In this document: positions 14,775 through 22,287 of the stretch, piece by piece
Position numbering within the stretch: position 1 is the first letter of the stretch
Layout: every line of letters begins with the position of its first letter
DNA from: CAZFQD01 sp964520885
GTDB taxonomy: Bacteria > Bacillota > Clostridia > Oscillospirales > SIG519
NCBI GenBank assembly: GCA_964520885.1
Contig: CAZFQD010000011.1
Location: forward strand, 1 to 31,200
Direction of reading: 5' to 3'
DNA length: 31,200 nucleotides
The notes under the pieces: generated by a model
The model's input: only the letters and a program-made list of their open reading frames with translations
The model's database searches: none
What the model was told of the DNA's origin: nothing
Position numbers and translations under genes: made by a program

Positions 14775-17189
14775 ATGCGTCGCCCTGCTTTTATTGCCGG
14801 TTTTTCCTATCTTTGTGCTTTAATAATAGCAAATTATTTAAATAGTGTTTTGTTTTGCATTATGGTTATTATTTTATCAATAGCTTTATTATTAATTAGC
14901 ATTTTTACACTTAGAAAATATAAGTATTTCAATTTTATACTAATTATTCTTATTAGTGTAATAGTTTCTCTTACAAGTTTTGCGTTTACTTATAATTTAT
15001 TTTATGCTCCTGATTTAAAATTTGAGGGTTTAGACTGTGAAATGGAATGCGAATTAGTTGAAGAACCTTATTTATCCGGAGAAAACTATGTTTATATTGT
15101 AAAGCCTATTTCACTTAATTTTAATGCTATTAATAGAAATTCTTTTGGAAAAGTAAAACTGCTTTCTAAAATTAAGTTAGATGTTTCTCCTTTTGATACC
15201 TTTAAATGTGCTATAGGTTTTTATGAAAGTGAAAACTATTCTTTATTTGACTACAAAACCTTCAATCGTTCAAGGGGAATAAATTTAGTGGGCAAATGCA
15301 TTAAATTTCCCTACGAAATAACCTCGCCTAAGGGAATTAAAAATCCCTATTATTACGCAATTCAAATTCGCAAATATTTTGGTAGTATTTGTGATAAGTA
15401 CATCGGCAAGGATGAGGGGGCATTTGTAAAAGGTATAGTTATAGGAGATAGGACAGACCTTTCTAAAAAGATTAATAATGATGTTCAAATTAGCGGTTTA
15501 TCTCATATTATGGCTGTTTCAGGTATGAATTTAACATTTTTCATAGGTTTTCTTTTAATGCTTTTTGATTTACTAACCATAAAGCGAAAAATTACCTATA
15601 TTGTTTGCATTTCCTGTGCAATTGTAATAGCAACGGTTGCCGGACTTTCAGGCTCGGTTTTTCGTGCTTTGCTTATGCTTATTATTTTCTATGGTGGAAT
15701 GCTATTTTTCAAAGAAAGTGATACTGTAAATTCCTTAGGGGCTTCGGTTTTAATTTTATGCTTAATTAGTCCTTTTTCTGCTGTTGATATTAGTTTATTA
15801 TTGTCCACCTTTGCTACTCTTGGAATAATTTTATTATCAAAACCGATTACTTCTAAGTTAATTAAATTGTTTAAGGTTAAAAAAATCAACTTCTTTAATG
15901 CTACAATATTTGAGGCATTTGCAACTTCAGTTAGTGCAACAATTTTTACAGCACCTTTTATTGCTCTTGCTTTTGGCTACCTTTCTTTTGTTAGTCTTTT
16001 TGCTAATCTTTTAGCAGTATTTCCTGTTGTGATAACCTTTTTAATGGGGGTATTAACTTCGCTTTTCTCGTTTTTCTATTACTTAGCCATTATTCCTGCA
16101 TTTATAAGCAAAATTTGTTCAATATTTTTAATAAAATTAACATCTATTTTAGCGAGTTTTAATTACTCCTATATTTACTCAAATAGATGGTATTTATACT
16201 TATTTAGTGCTATAATAATATTGTTTGTAATGTATAAATATCTTGCAAAAAATCCTATTAAATTTAGGAGCGTTACTGTTACATTAGTAGCATTAGCCTT
16301 TTTTCTAACTTGCTTTACCTTTGATTTGATTTTATTGCCTATTTATTCTCCTTTAAAAATTAAGGTTATTGATGTTGGTCAAGCTGATTCTATTGCAATA
16401 ATTAAGAATAAAAAGGCTGTTTTGGTTGATGGTGGAGGTATTAATAATTCATACAATAACATTTTAAAGGAATTAAATGCAGATGGTTTGGTTACAATTG
16501 AAGCAATAATAGTTACTCACTATGACTATGACCATATTTGCAATTTACCAAATATTATTTTAAAAGCAAGACCAAAAATGTTAATTTTACCACCAGAATA
16601 TATTGAGCATAAAAATAGAGACAAACTAATTAATGCCGCTAATGCCACTTATACTAAAATTACCTATGCAAATTCTGATTTATTGCTAAATGCATTGGAT
16701 AATACCGAAATTGAAATTTTAACTAAACATATTGATATAGAAAATGCTAATAAAGACTCAAATAATTCTTCGTTAGTTACTATGGTAAAAAGTGATAATA
16801 TAAAAACCTTGCTACTTGGGGATTTAGATTGTAGTATTTGGAAATTGGCTAAATGTTATGAAGATTATCTTGATTGTGATATAATAAAAATTGGTCATCA
16901 CGGCTCAGACTACACTATGAATGATGAACTTTTAAAATATACAACTCCACTATATTCAATTATTTCTGTTGGCAAGGACAATATTTATAGTTTACCATCA
17001 ATTGATGCATTAAGTTACTTAAAACTAAATAATGTCCCTGTTTTTAGAACTGATTTATTTGGAACTATTACAATTACCTCAAAAGATAATAAGCCTAATA
17101 TTATTTGTGAGAAAAATGAAAATGATGATTTTTCCTTTAGCGATTTTCAAAAAAATGATATGTATTTCTTAATGAAAGAGGTTGCATAG
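14775..17189 (+). CDS. comEC: ComEC/Rec2 competence DNA channel protein
   Basis: 804 aa, full length. An N-terminal pair of TM helices is followed by the OB-like DUF4131 region (about 75-185), then the Competence domain with many TM helices, starting at GAFVKGIVIGDRTDLS and HIMAVSGMNLTFFIGFLLM and ending near residue 520. The C-terminal metallo-beta-lactamase domain follows: VIDVGQADSIAI (about 531), the motif THYDYDH (His582, Asp584, Asp586, His587) and KIGHHGSDY (about 705). ComEC conducts single-stranded DNA into the cell, and its MBL domain probably degrades the other strand. The ribosome-binding site is weak (GGTG). holA follows on the same strand as in Bacillus; comEA is at 28617. Confidence 0.95.
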   Translation: MRRPAFIAGFSYLCALIIANYLNSVLFCIMVIILSIALLLISIFTLRKYKYFNFILIILISVIVSLTSFAFTYNLFYAPDLKFEGLDCEMECELVEEPYLSGENYVYIVKPISLNFNAINRNSFGKVKLLSKIKLDVSPFDTFKCAIGFYESENYSLFDYKTFNRSRGINLVGKCIKFPYEITSPKGIKNPYYYAIQIRKYFGSICDKYIGKDEGAFVKGIVIGDRTDLSKKINNDVQISGLSHIMAVSGMNLTFFIGFLLMLFDLLTIKRKITYIVCISCAIVIATVAGLSGSVFRALLMLIIFYGGMLFFKESDTVNSLGASVLILCLISPFSAVDISLLLSTFATLGIILLSKPITSKLIKLFKVKKINFFNATIFEAFATSVSATIFTAPFIALAFGYLSFVSLFANLLAVFPVVITFLMGVLTSLFSFFYYLAIIPAFISKICSIFLIKLTSILASFNYSYIYSNRWYLYLFSAIIILFVMYKYLAKNPIKFRSVTVTLVALAFFLTCFTFDLILLPIYSPLKIKVIDVGQADSIAIIKNKKAVLVDGGGINNSYNNILKELNADGLVTIEAIIVTHYDYDHICNLPNIILKARPKMLILPPEYIEHKNRDKLINAANATYTKITYANSDLLLNALDNTEIEILTKHIDIENANKDSNNSSLVTMVKSDNIKTLLLGDLDCSIWKLAKCYEDYLDCDIIKIGHHGSDYTMNDELLKYTTPLYSIISVGKDNIYSLPSIDALSYLKLNNVPVFRTDLFGTITITSKDNKPNIICEKNENDDFSFSDFQKNDMYFLMKEVA

Positions 17190-17206
17190 GTTGAATAAAT
17201 TCAACC

Positions 17207-17241
17207 AATTAACAATTAACAAAGAACAATTAACAATTTAG
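17207..17241. repeat. Period-7 tandem array (AATTAAC type)
   Basis: Five units: AATTAAC, AATTAAC, AAAGAAC, AATTAAC, AATTTAG, just after comEC. Confidence 0.85.
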
Positions 17242-17242
17242 G

Positions 17243-17273
17243 TTGTCGCCTATGGCGACCAATTTATTTTTTT
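17243..17273 (+). terminator. Candidate terminator after comEC
   Basis: GTCGCC (17245-17250) pairs with GGCGAC (17254-17259) around TAT, extended by TTG/CAA with one bulge, followed by a T-rich run to 17273. The holA ATG is 38 nt further on, so readthrough may be needed. Confidence 0.55.
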
Positions 17274-17310
17274 AACTTTAACCTTTAAATAAGAAAGGAA
17301 CTAACCAAAA

Positions 17311-18339
17311 ATGAGTGTTAATATAATCAAAAATCATATTAAAAACAATAGTTTTGACAATATTTATTTGTTTTATGGAAACGAGCAATATCTTAAAGAT
17401 TTTTATTTAAAACTTGTGCAAAAAAAATTAATTGAAGGCGACACAGAGTTCAATTTGCATATTTTCCAGGGCAAAGATATTGATGTTTCCTTACTTAACG
17501 AAGCACTTGAAAGTTATCCTGTTTTATCCGAAAAAAAATTAATTATTGTTAAGGATATTCCAAAAGACCAATTATACGGTTATGTAAAAGAATACTTAGT
17601 AGAATATAAAAAGGACTTTCCCGAATATTCTATTTTAATAATTTATCAACAAGAACAAACCTATAACGAAAAAAAAGAAGAAACTATTTTAACGGCAGTT
17701 TATAAAAATATTGCTACTTTAATTAAATTTGAAAAGCCAAAGGAAAATGACCTTGTTGATTGGGTTAGCAGGCACTTTAAACACCATAAAAAAGAAATAG
17801 ATAACCCTACAATTAAATATATGCTTTCAATTTGCGATAATAGTATGACACCTTTAAAAAATGAAATAGAAAAACTTTGTGCTTATGCAGTTACAACACA
17901 AATTTCAAAAAAACAAATAGACGAAATTATTACAAAAACTATTGATGCAAAAATATTTGATTTAACTGATGCAATAGCAAAATCAGATTATAGTAATTCC
18001 TTTATTATTTTAAACGAACTTTTTTACCAAAACTTTAATGAAAACTTAATAATGGCAACTATTTATAAAGCACTCACCAATTTATATAGGATTAAAGCAG
18101 GGCTTATGAGTGGAAAACAGTCATTAACTATTTCAAAAGAACTAAATATTCACGAATTTATTGTTAGTAAAAATATTAGAATATGTGAAAAGTTAAGTGA
18201 TGAATTTTTAAGAAAAAGCCTTAAAATTTGCGAAAAGGCAGATATTGATATTAGAAATTTTTATGGTAAAAATATCAAAATTATTGTTGAAAGATTAATT
18301 GCAGAGCTTTTGGAATTAGAGCAAAAGATACACAATTGA
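17311..18339 (+). CDS. holA: DNA polymerase III delta subunit
   Basis: 342 aa, the usual HolA/YqeN length. The N-terminal NIYLFYGNEQYLKDFYLKLV (18-37) is the family's P-loop-like start, followed by LLNEALESYPVLSEKKLIIVKDIP, the middle domain with IKYMLSICDNSMTPLKNEIEKLCAYA, and the C-terminal collar domain (IFDLTDAIAKSDYSNSFIILNEL). HolA opens the beta clamp within the clamp loader. It lies directly after comEC, the conserved Firmicute order. Its stop codon (18337-18339) lies within the first unit of a heptamer array. Confidence 0.94.
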   Translation: MSVNIIKNHIKNNSFDNIYLFYGNEQYLKDFYLKLVQKKLIEGDTEFNLHIFQGKDIDVSLLNEALESYPVLSEKKLIIVKDIPKDQLYGYVKEYLVEYKKDFPEYSILIIYQQEQTYNEKKEETILTAVYKNIATLIKFEKPKENDLVDWVSRHFKHHKKEIDNPTIKYMLSICDNSMTPLKNEIEKLCAYAVTTQISKKQIDEIITKTIDAKIFDLTDAIAKSDYSNSFIILNELFYQNFNENLIMATIYKALTNLYRIKAGLMSGKQSLTISKELNIHEFIVSKNIRICEKLSDEFLRKSLKICEKADIDIRNFYGKNIKIIVERLIAELLELEQKIHN

Positions 18340-18379
18340 CAATTGACGATTGACAACAATTAATTAGGAATGAGGAATG
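18333..18379. repeat. Period-7 arrays of two words (CAATTGA, then AGGAATG) covering the holA stop
   Basis: Units CAATTGA, CAATTGA, CGATTGA, CAACAAT, a 5-nt joint, then AGGAATG twice. The array begins inside the last codons of holA. Confidence 0.8.
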
Positions 18380-18413
18380 TCGGTTGTTGCTTTGCAACCT
18401 AATTTTAATAGTC

Positions 18414-18462
18414 TTCGTTCTTGCCTCTTGCATCTCTCTTTCTGTTTCTTGTTTCTTGCTTC
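18414..18462. repeat. Period-7 tandem array (TTGTTTC type), seven units
   Basis: Units TTCGTTC, TTGCCTC, TTGCATC, TCTCTTT, CTGTTTC, TTGTTTC, TTGCTTC: strongly degenerate but in register. Confidence 0.75.
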
Positions 18463-18468
18463 CAAATT

Positions 18469-18496
18469 GAGATTGCCACGCTTTGCTCGCAATGAC
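18469..18496. repeat. 28-bp dispersed palindromic element, short form
   Basis: GAGATTGCCAC left end and GCAATGAC right end; the centre is GCTTTGCTC. Followed by AATTCGCTCCTAA. Confidence 0.85.
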
Positions 18497-18509
18497 AATT
18501 CGCTCCTAA

Positions 18510-18530
18510 TTTATCCTTTATCCTTTAATA
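18510..18530. repeat. Period-7 tandem array (TTTATCC type)
   Basis: Units TTTATCC, TTTATCC, TTTAATA. Confidence 0.7.
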
Positions 18531-18552
18531 AAGATTATGGCTTTGACACCGA
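18529..18552 (+). repeat. 24-bp conserved segment preceding a heptamer array (copy 2)
   Basis: Matches 3111-3134 at 22 of 24 positions by eye. A new array starts at 18554. Confidence 0.75.
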
Positions 18553-18553
18553 A

Positions 18554-18588
18554 ATTTTCAATTTTCCACTTTCAATTTTCCACTTACT
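18554..18588. repeat. Period-7 tandem array (ATTTTCC type)
   Basis: Units ATTTTCA, ATTTTCC, ACTTTCA, ATTTTCC, ACTTACT; ends just before the rnmV ribosome-binding site. Confidence 0.8.
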
Positions 18589-18605
18589 AAGAACGGAGCA
18601 AACCT

Positions 18606-19208
18606 ATGATTAAAATAAGCCAAGTGATAATAGTTGAAGGAAAGTATGATAAAATCAAACTTTCCTCTATTGTTGATGCGGTTATTATTGAAACTGATGG
18701 CTTTGGAGTTTTTGGAGATAAAGAAAAACTAAGATTGATAAAAAGATTAGCTGAGTTAAAAGGAATAATAATTTTAACCGATAGTGATAGAGCAGGCTTT
18801 AAAATTAGGGATTATATATGTGGTAGTGTTCCAAAGGAGCAAATTAAAAATGTTTATATACCCGATATTTTTGGCAAGGAAAAAAGAAAGTTTGAACATT
18901 CTAAGGAAGGAAAATTAGGCGTTGAGGGACTTGACAACAAAATGCTTATTAATGCCTTTCAAAAAGCGGGTGTATTAATAAATGAAAGTTCTGCCCCCTC
19001 AAACAAAAGGCAAATTACAAAAGCAGATTTTTATGAGGAAGGGCTTTGTGGTAATGAAAATAGCAATATTTTAAGACAAAAATTAATTGAATATTTGCAA
19101 TTGCCCAAAAGGCTATCTGCAAATAGATTAATAGAAATATTAAATGTAATTATGACCTATGAGCAATATAAAACAATTATTAAATCTTTTTTCTTATTTT
19201 CCCTATAA
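18606..19208 (+). CDS. rnmV: Ribonuclease M5 (5S rRNA maturation)
   Basis: 200 aa, slightly longer than the B. subtilis enzyme. The N-terminal Toprim domain has IIVEGKYDK with the catalytic Glu11, ETDGFGVFG, and LTDSDRAGFKIR (Asp59 and Asp61 of the DxD motif); VPKEQIKNVYIPDIFG and KRKFEHSKEGKLGVEG are typical of RNase M5 rather than primase or RecR. The enzyme trims both ends of 5S rRNA precursor bound to L18. GGAG lies seven nt before the ATG. The usual neighbour ksgA is absent; instead the gene is convergent with gerAB and overlaps its 3' end by 29 nt. Confidence 0.94.
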   Translation: MIKISQVIIVEGKYDKIKLSSIVDAVIIETDGFGVFGDKEKLRLIKRLAELKGIIILTDSDRAGFKIRDYICGSVPKEQIKNVYIPDIFGKEKRKFEHSKEGKLGVEGLDNKMLINAFQKAGVLINESSAPSNKRQITKADFYEEGLCGNENSNILRQKLIEYLQLPKRLSANRLIEILNVIMTYEQYKTIIKSFFLFSL

Positions 19209-20268
19209 TAAATACTATTAAAGGAATTAAATATCCAAAAAATAAATTAACGGGGCAACAAATTTTATCGCAATATATAACAAACTCAAGCACATTTCTG
19301 CACATTAATAAAGAAATAATTATTATACCTATCAAATATATATTTATTAAAGATTTTATTTGTGAAAGTGAAAAAACTTTCTTTAATATATGCAATGCAG
19401 AATAAGCAAATATGCATAATAACATAAAATCAGATAATATCCATAAAGATATAATGCTTCCTTCAATTCTCTCAATAATATTAAAAAGTGAAATTTGTCT
19501 AATAGCTGAAAAAAATGGCATTGTAAGAACTGATAAATAAGATGCACCATACATACCAAGAGGAATAATAATTATTATTAAAGTTAAAACTCCCATAATT
19601 AATATAGCCTTAAACCCCATTTTTTTGATTTTATCCATATTAGTAATTTTATCACTAAACATTAATATTACTATAAAAAATGCCCAGGTTGCAATTATTG
19701 ATACATTTCCACATAATACTGGTAAAGCGTCCTTATATGTTAAAGGAAAATAATTTGCAATTTTAAATTGAGGAAAAATTAAAATAAATACAATTATTAA
19801 AAATAAAAATACTATTGTAAACAAAACTTCATTCAATCTTGCAAGTACTTCCAAACCTCCTCTCAAAATAAAAGAACTTAATATTATTAGTGCAACAATT
19901 AATACCCAAGTATTAGTATTTGAGAAAGTTGACATAGTAAGTCGTTCTGTAAAAAAACGAAAATATGAGGCACAATTTATAGTTATCCAAGCAAAGTATA
20001 GAATAAATACTATTTTGCCAAAAATTTTACCTATTATATCCCCAAATATATCTATTAGAGATACTTCTTTATATTTTTTATAAAAGCTTTGTAAAACAAA
20101 AAGAAATAATCCAAATAATATTATTGAAATAAAAGGTGATATCCATGCGGCTTGCTTAGCACTTTCATTTGCTAAAGACGGCACTAATGCTATTGTAGCC
20201 GAAATCATTGGAAATAAAAATAAAAGCATTGCTTGCCGTAATGATATTTTTTTATTTATAGAGCTCAT
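19180..20268 (-). CDS. gerAB: Spore germination permease, GerAB/GerKB family
   Basis: 362 aa, about 10 TM helices, from the APC superfamily branch specific to spore germinant receptors. It begins KISLRQAMLLFLFPMIS with ALVPSLANESAKQAAWISP in TM1-2, and includes ASYFRFFTERLTMSTFSNT and ILRGGLEVLARLNEVLF, characteristic of the family. It forms the germinant-binding membrane subunit with GerAA and GerAC in the spore inner membrane. It is the last gene of the ger operon, with AAAGGAG about 11 nt before the ATG. The 223-bp gap to the small gene upstream is more than half heptamer arrays. The symbol denotes family only; the germinant is unknown. Confidence 0.93.
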   Translation of the reverse strand: MSSINKKISLRQAMLLFLFPMISATIALVPSLANESAKQAAWISPFISIILFGLFLFVLQSFYKKYKEVSLIDIFGDIIGKIFGKIVFILYFAWITINCASYFRFFTERLTMSTFSNTNTWVLIVALIILSSFILRGGLEVLARLNEVLFTIVFLFLIIVFILIFPQFKIANYFPLTYKDALPVLCGNVSIIATWAFFIVILMFSDKITNMDKIKKMGFKAILIMGVLTLIIIIIPLGMYGASYLSVLTMPFFSAIRQISLFNIIERIEGSIISLWILSDFMLLCIFAYSALHILKKVFSLSQIKSLINIYLIGIIIISLLMCRNVLEFVIYCDKICCPVNLFFGYLIPLIVFIIGKIRKKI

Positions 20269-20291
20269 AAATTTGTTTGCTCCTTTCTTTT

Positions 20292-20485
20292 AAAGGATAA
20301 AGGATAAGGGGTAAGCAAACTTTGTTTGCATTTAAGAGTGGAGAGTTGAGTGTGGAGAGTGGAGCAATGGTTGAAATGCTACGCAATTCTTTAATAAATT
20401 TAATTTGATTTTTGATTTTGTCAATTTTACAAACCTTAATTTCAAACTCCAAATTCCACTCTCAAAACTCCAAACTCCACATTCC
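20292..20485. repeat. Block of four period-7 arrays with different words
   Basis: 20292-20319: AAAGGAT, AAAGGAT, AAGGGGT, AAGCAAA. 20336-20363: GAGTGGA, GAGTTGA, GTGTGGA, GAGTGGA. 20404-20431: TTTGATT, TTTGATT, TTGTCAA, TTTTACA. 20444-20485: AAACTCC, AAATTCC, ACTCTCA, AAACTCC, AAACTCC, ACATTCC. Together they fill over half of the gap between gerAB and the small membrane-protein gene. Confidence 0.85.
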
Positions 20486-20491
20486 ACTTTG

Positions 20492-20692
20492 TTAGTGTTC
20501 AATACCTAATAAATTTAATACAAAATGCGAAATGCTTCTTGTGTAAGGAGAGGAAAAATATATTATACCTAAAATAATTACAATTATTAAAAGCCCACAG
20601 TATAAAAATAATTCTTTATAATTCTTATTTTTGAGCATAAAAAATATTTCAAATATACTTAAAATTATTATAATTATAAAAAATGGTAACAT
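20492..20692 (-). CDS. Small two-TM protein of the ger operon (possible D-type subunit)
   Basis: 66 aa with two hydrophobic helices (about 1-19 and 29-47) joined by a short charged loop (KNKNYKEL) and a short tail ending LLGIEH. AGGAAA lies about 9 nt before the ATG. It sits between gerAC and gerAB on the same strand. Some germinant-receptor operons of Bacillus encode a small two-TM 'D' protein that modulates the receptor; length, topology and position fit this, but I see no diagnostic sequence match. Homology is therefore unproven, and the assignment is inference from architecture and context. Confidence 0.65.
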   Translation of the reverse strand: MLPFFIIIIILSIFEIFFMLKNKNYKELFLYCGLLIIVIILGIIYFSSPYTRSISHFVLNLLGIEH

Positions 20693-20712
20693 AATGCTTT
20701 TCCTTTCAATTT

Positions 20713-20761
20713 AGGTGTAAGGTGTAAGAGGTAAAAAAAATTAGAAATTAGAAATGAGGAA
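20713..20761. repeat. Period-7 arrays (AGGTGTA and TTAGAAA types)
   Basis: AGGTGTA, AGGTGTA, AGAGGTA at 20713-20733, then TTAGAAA, TTAGAAA, TGAGGAA at 20741-20761. Confidence 0.75.
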
Positions 20762-20770
20762 AAAGCATAG

Positions 20771-20790
20771 GGGCAATTCACGAATTGCCC
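20771..20790. repeat. 20-bp palindromic element (GGGCAATTC arms)
   Basis: GGGCAATTC (20771-20779) and GAATTGCCC (20782-20790) form a 9-bp perfect stem around AC. It is one of several distinct palindromes packed into this 347-bp gap between gerAC and the small gene. Confidence 0.75.
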
Positions 20791-20799
20791 GAAAAAAAT

Positions 20800-20868
20800 G
20801 TCATTGCATAGCCGACACCGCAGTGTCGTCCTGAGGCATATCCCACCGAAGTAGCCTGCGGCAATCTC
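20800..20868 (-). repeat. 69-bp dispersed palindromic element, long form, reverse orientation
   Basis: Reverse-strand copy of the elements at 3016, 11059 and 24215, with exactly the same length and several substitutions in the centre. Confidence 0.88.
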
Positions 20869-20919
20869 AATTTAGAAGCAAGATGCAAGAAAATATCTAA
20901 AAAAGGAAATGGCAACAAT

Positions 20920-20960
20920 CCTCAGTCAGTTTTGCTGACAGCTCCTTTGAAAAAGGAGCC
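20920..20960. repeat. Double-hairpin palindromic element
   Basis: GTCAG/CTGAC hairpin (20925-20939) followed by GCTCCTTT (20941-20948) pairing with AAAGGAGC (20952-20959) around GAA. A separate palindrome family, single copy in this window. Confidence 0.65.
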
Positions 20961-20970
20961 TTATTGAAAT

Positions 20971-21042
20971 TGTTCGTGTTCGCTGTCCATTGTCAATTTT
21001 ATTCCAAATTCCTAATTTCTCATTCCTAATTACTAATTACTA
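20971..21042. repeat. Period-7 arrays (TGTTCGC and ATTCCTA/ATTACTA types) covering the gerAC stop
   Basis: TGTTCG (six), TGTTCGC, TGTCCAT, TGTCAAT to 20997, then ATTCCAA, ATTCCTA, ATTTCTC, ATTCCTA, ATTACTA, ATTACTA at 21001-21042. The gerAC stop (21040-21042) lies in the last unit. Confidence 0.85.
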
Positions 21043-22236
21043 TTTAACTCCAATTGGGTCATAAATAATATGAGTTCCATTTATTTTAGTTTCTACATTA
21101 ATATTAATTTTCATTTGTTTATATATTTCTTTCCAATTATCTTTTATTTTATCCCATTTAAGTGGGTATTTATGATATATTTCATCTCCTATATTAAAAA
21201 TATCCACCCCATTTTGTTGTGAGAAATTAAGTGCAGATTGTGCTTCTTGTAAAACAACATTTTTTTGTTTATTATTAAATTCATCTATTAATTCAACAGT
21301 AAAATAATTTTCCTCATTTTGAATTTCATCAATATTTGTTATAACCTTTATGGATATATTAGCCTCAAAGGTGTTATTAATATATTTAGGTTCTATTTTA
21401 GAGGTCGCTTCAAGTATCTCTAAAGAATTTTTTTTACCGGTTGCATCTTCAATTACTATAATTCCTGAATTTATATCATTATTAATAAAATTTGCCCCTC
21501 TTGCATTATTTTGTAATAAAAAATCTATTAGCTTAAATTTATTAAAAACTGCATATCCATCAAGCTCTATAGTAGTAATTTCCTTACTATTTTCTCCTTG
21601 AATATTCTTTTTATGAATTGAACCTATAATCGTGTCGCCATATTCGCTATTAAAGGAAACACACACATCCTTTAATGAAACTACTTTTGATATTGAATGG
21701 CCACCTATATTTTTTAATAGTTCATCAAGTATATTTGGAACAAAATTTTCATATTCATCTTCTGAATCAAGTATTTCTTCAGCAGTAATTCCTCTTGCAA
21801 TTAAAATAGGCATCATTGTCCGCAATTCATAATTTCTTACAATGAAATCAAGGGTTTTATTTATATTTTCTCTTGCAAGCTCCTCACCAATTATAATAAA
21901 TTCTATATGTCCATAAAACACATCTTTATACGCAATAGTGTGAATCCTCCTTATTGCATCAAATATAGTTGCACTTTCAAATTTGACAAACACACCTTTA
22001 TTAGCCCCCCCCTCTTGTTTTGTATCTGTGGTTTCCCTTAAATCCTTAGTAACTAAAGTTACTCTAAAATTGTCTTTATTCTCAATGCCTTTATCAATCC
22101 CCAAGGCCAAAACAATAAAATTATCGTCTATTTCTACAAATTTCGGAAAATAATTACATCCTGTTAAAAAAATAAATATAAATAGAATTGAAAAAATAAC
22201 AATACTTATCTTTCTTTTAATTTTGATTTTTTTCAT
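21040..22236 (-). CDS. gerAC: Spore germination lipoprotein, GerAC/GerKC family
   Basis: 398 aa. A lipoprotein signal sequence with basic start, hydrophobic core and lipobox LTGC (Cys27) precedes the Ger(x)C N-terminal domain (ALGIDKGIENKDNFRVTLVT) and the C-terminal domain with YPLKWDKIKDNWKEIYKQM and a terminal beta strand (INVETKINGTHI). GerAC is lipid-anchored on the outer face of the spore inner membrane and is required for receptor function. It lies 51 nt after gerAA; that gap consists mainly of five perfect TAGGAAT units (coding strand), which supply its only visible Shine-Dalgarno-like AGGA. Confidence 0.92.
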   Translation of the reverse strand: MKKIKIKRKISIVIFSILFIFIFLTGCNYFPKFVEIDDNFIVLALGIDKGIENKDNFRVTLVTKDLRETTDTKQEGGANKGVFVKFESATIFDAIRRIHTIAYKDVFYGHIEFIIIGEELARENINKTLDFIVRNYELRTMMPILIARGITAEEILDSEDEYENFVPNILDELLKNIGGHSISKVVSLKDVCVSFNSEYGDTIIGSIHKKNIQGENSKEITTIELDGYAVFNKFKLIDFLLQNNARGANFINNDINSGIIVIEDATGKKNSLEILEATSKIEPKYINNTFEANISIKVITNIDEIQNEENYFTVELIDEFNNKQKNVVLQEAQSALNFSQQNGVDIFNIGDEIYHKYPLKWDKIKDNWKEIYKQMKININVETKINGTHIIYDPIGVK

Positions 22237-22245
22237 AACTTTTTC

Positions 22246-22280
22246 ATTCCTAATTCCTAATTCCTAATTCCTAATTCCTA
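22246..22280. repeat. Period-7 tandem array, five perfect ATTCCTA units
   Basis: Perfect units at 22246, 22253, 22260, 22267 and 22274, in the intercistronic gap gerAA-gerAC. The cleanest array in the window. Confidence 0.95.
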
Positions 22281-22287
22281 AATAATA

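Noticed and set aside
18377..18613. Open frame of 78 codons
   Set aside because: It is a translation of heptamer arrays and a 28-bp palindrome, with no ribosome-binding site, and runs into the rnmV start.
20252..20452. Open frame of 66 codons on the minus strand
   Set aside because: It consists of heptamer-array sequence upstream of gerAB and overlaps the gerAB start.
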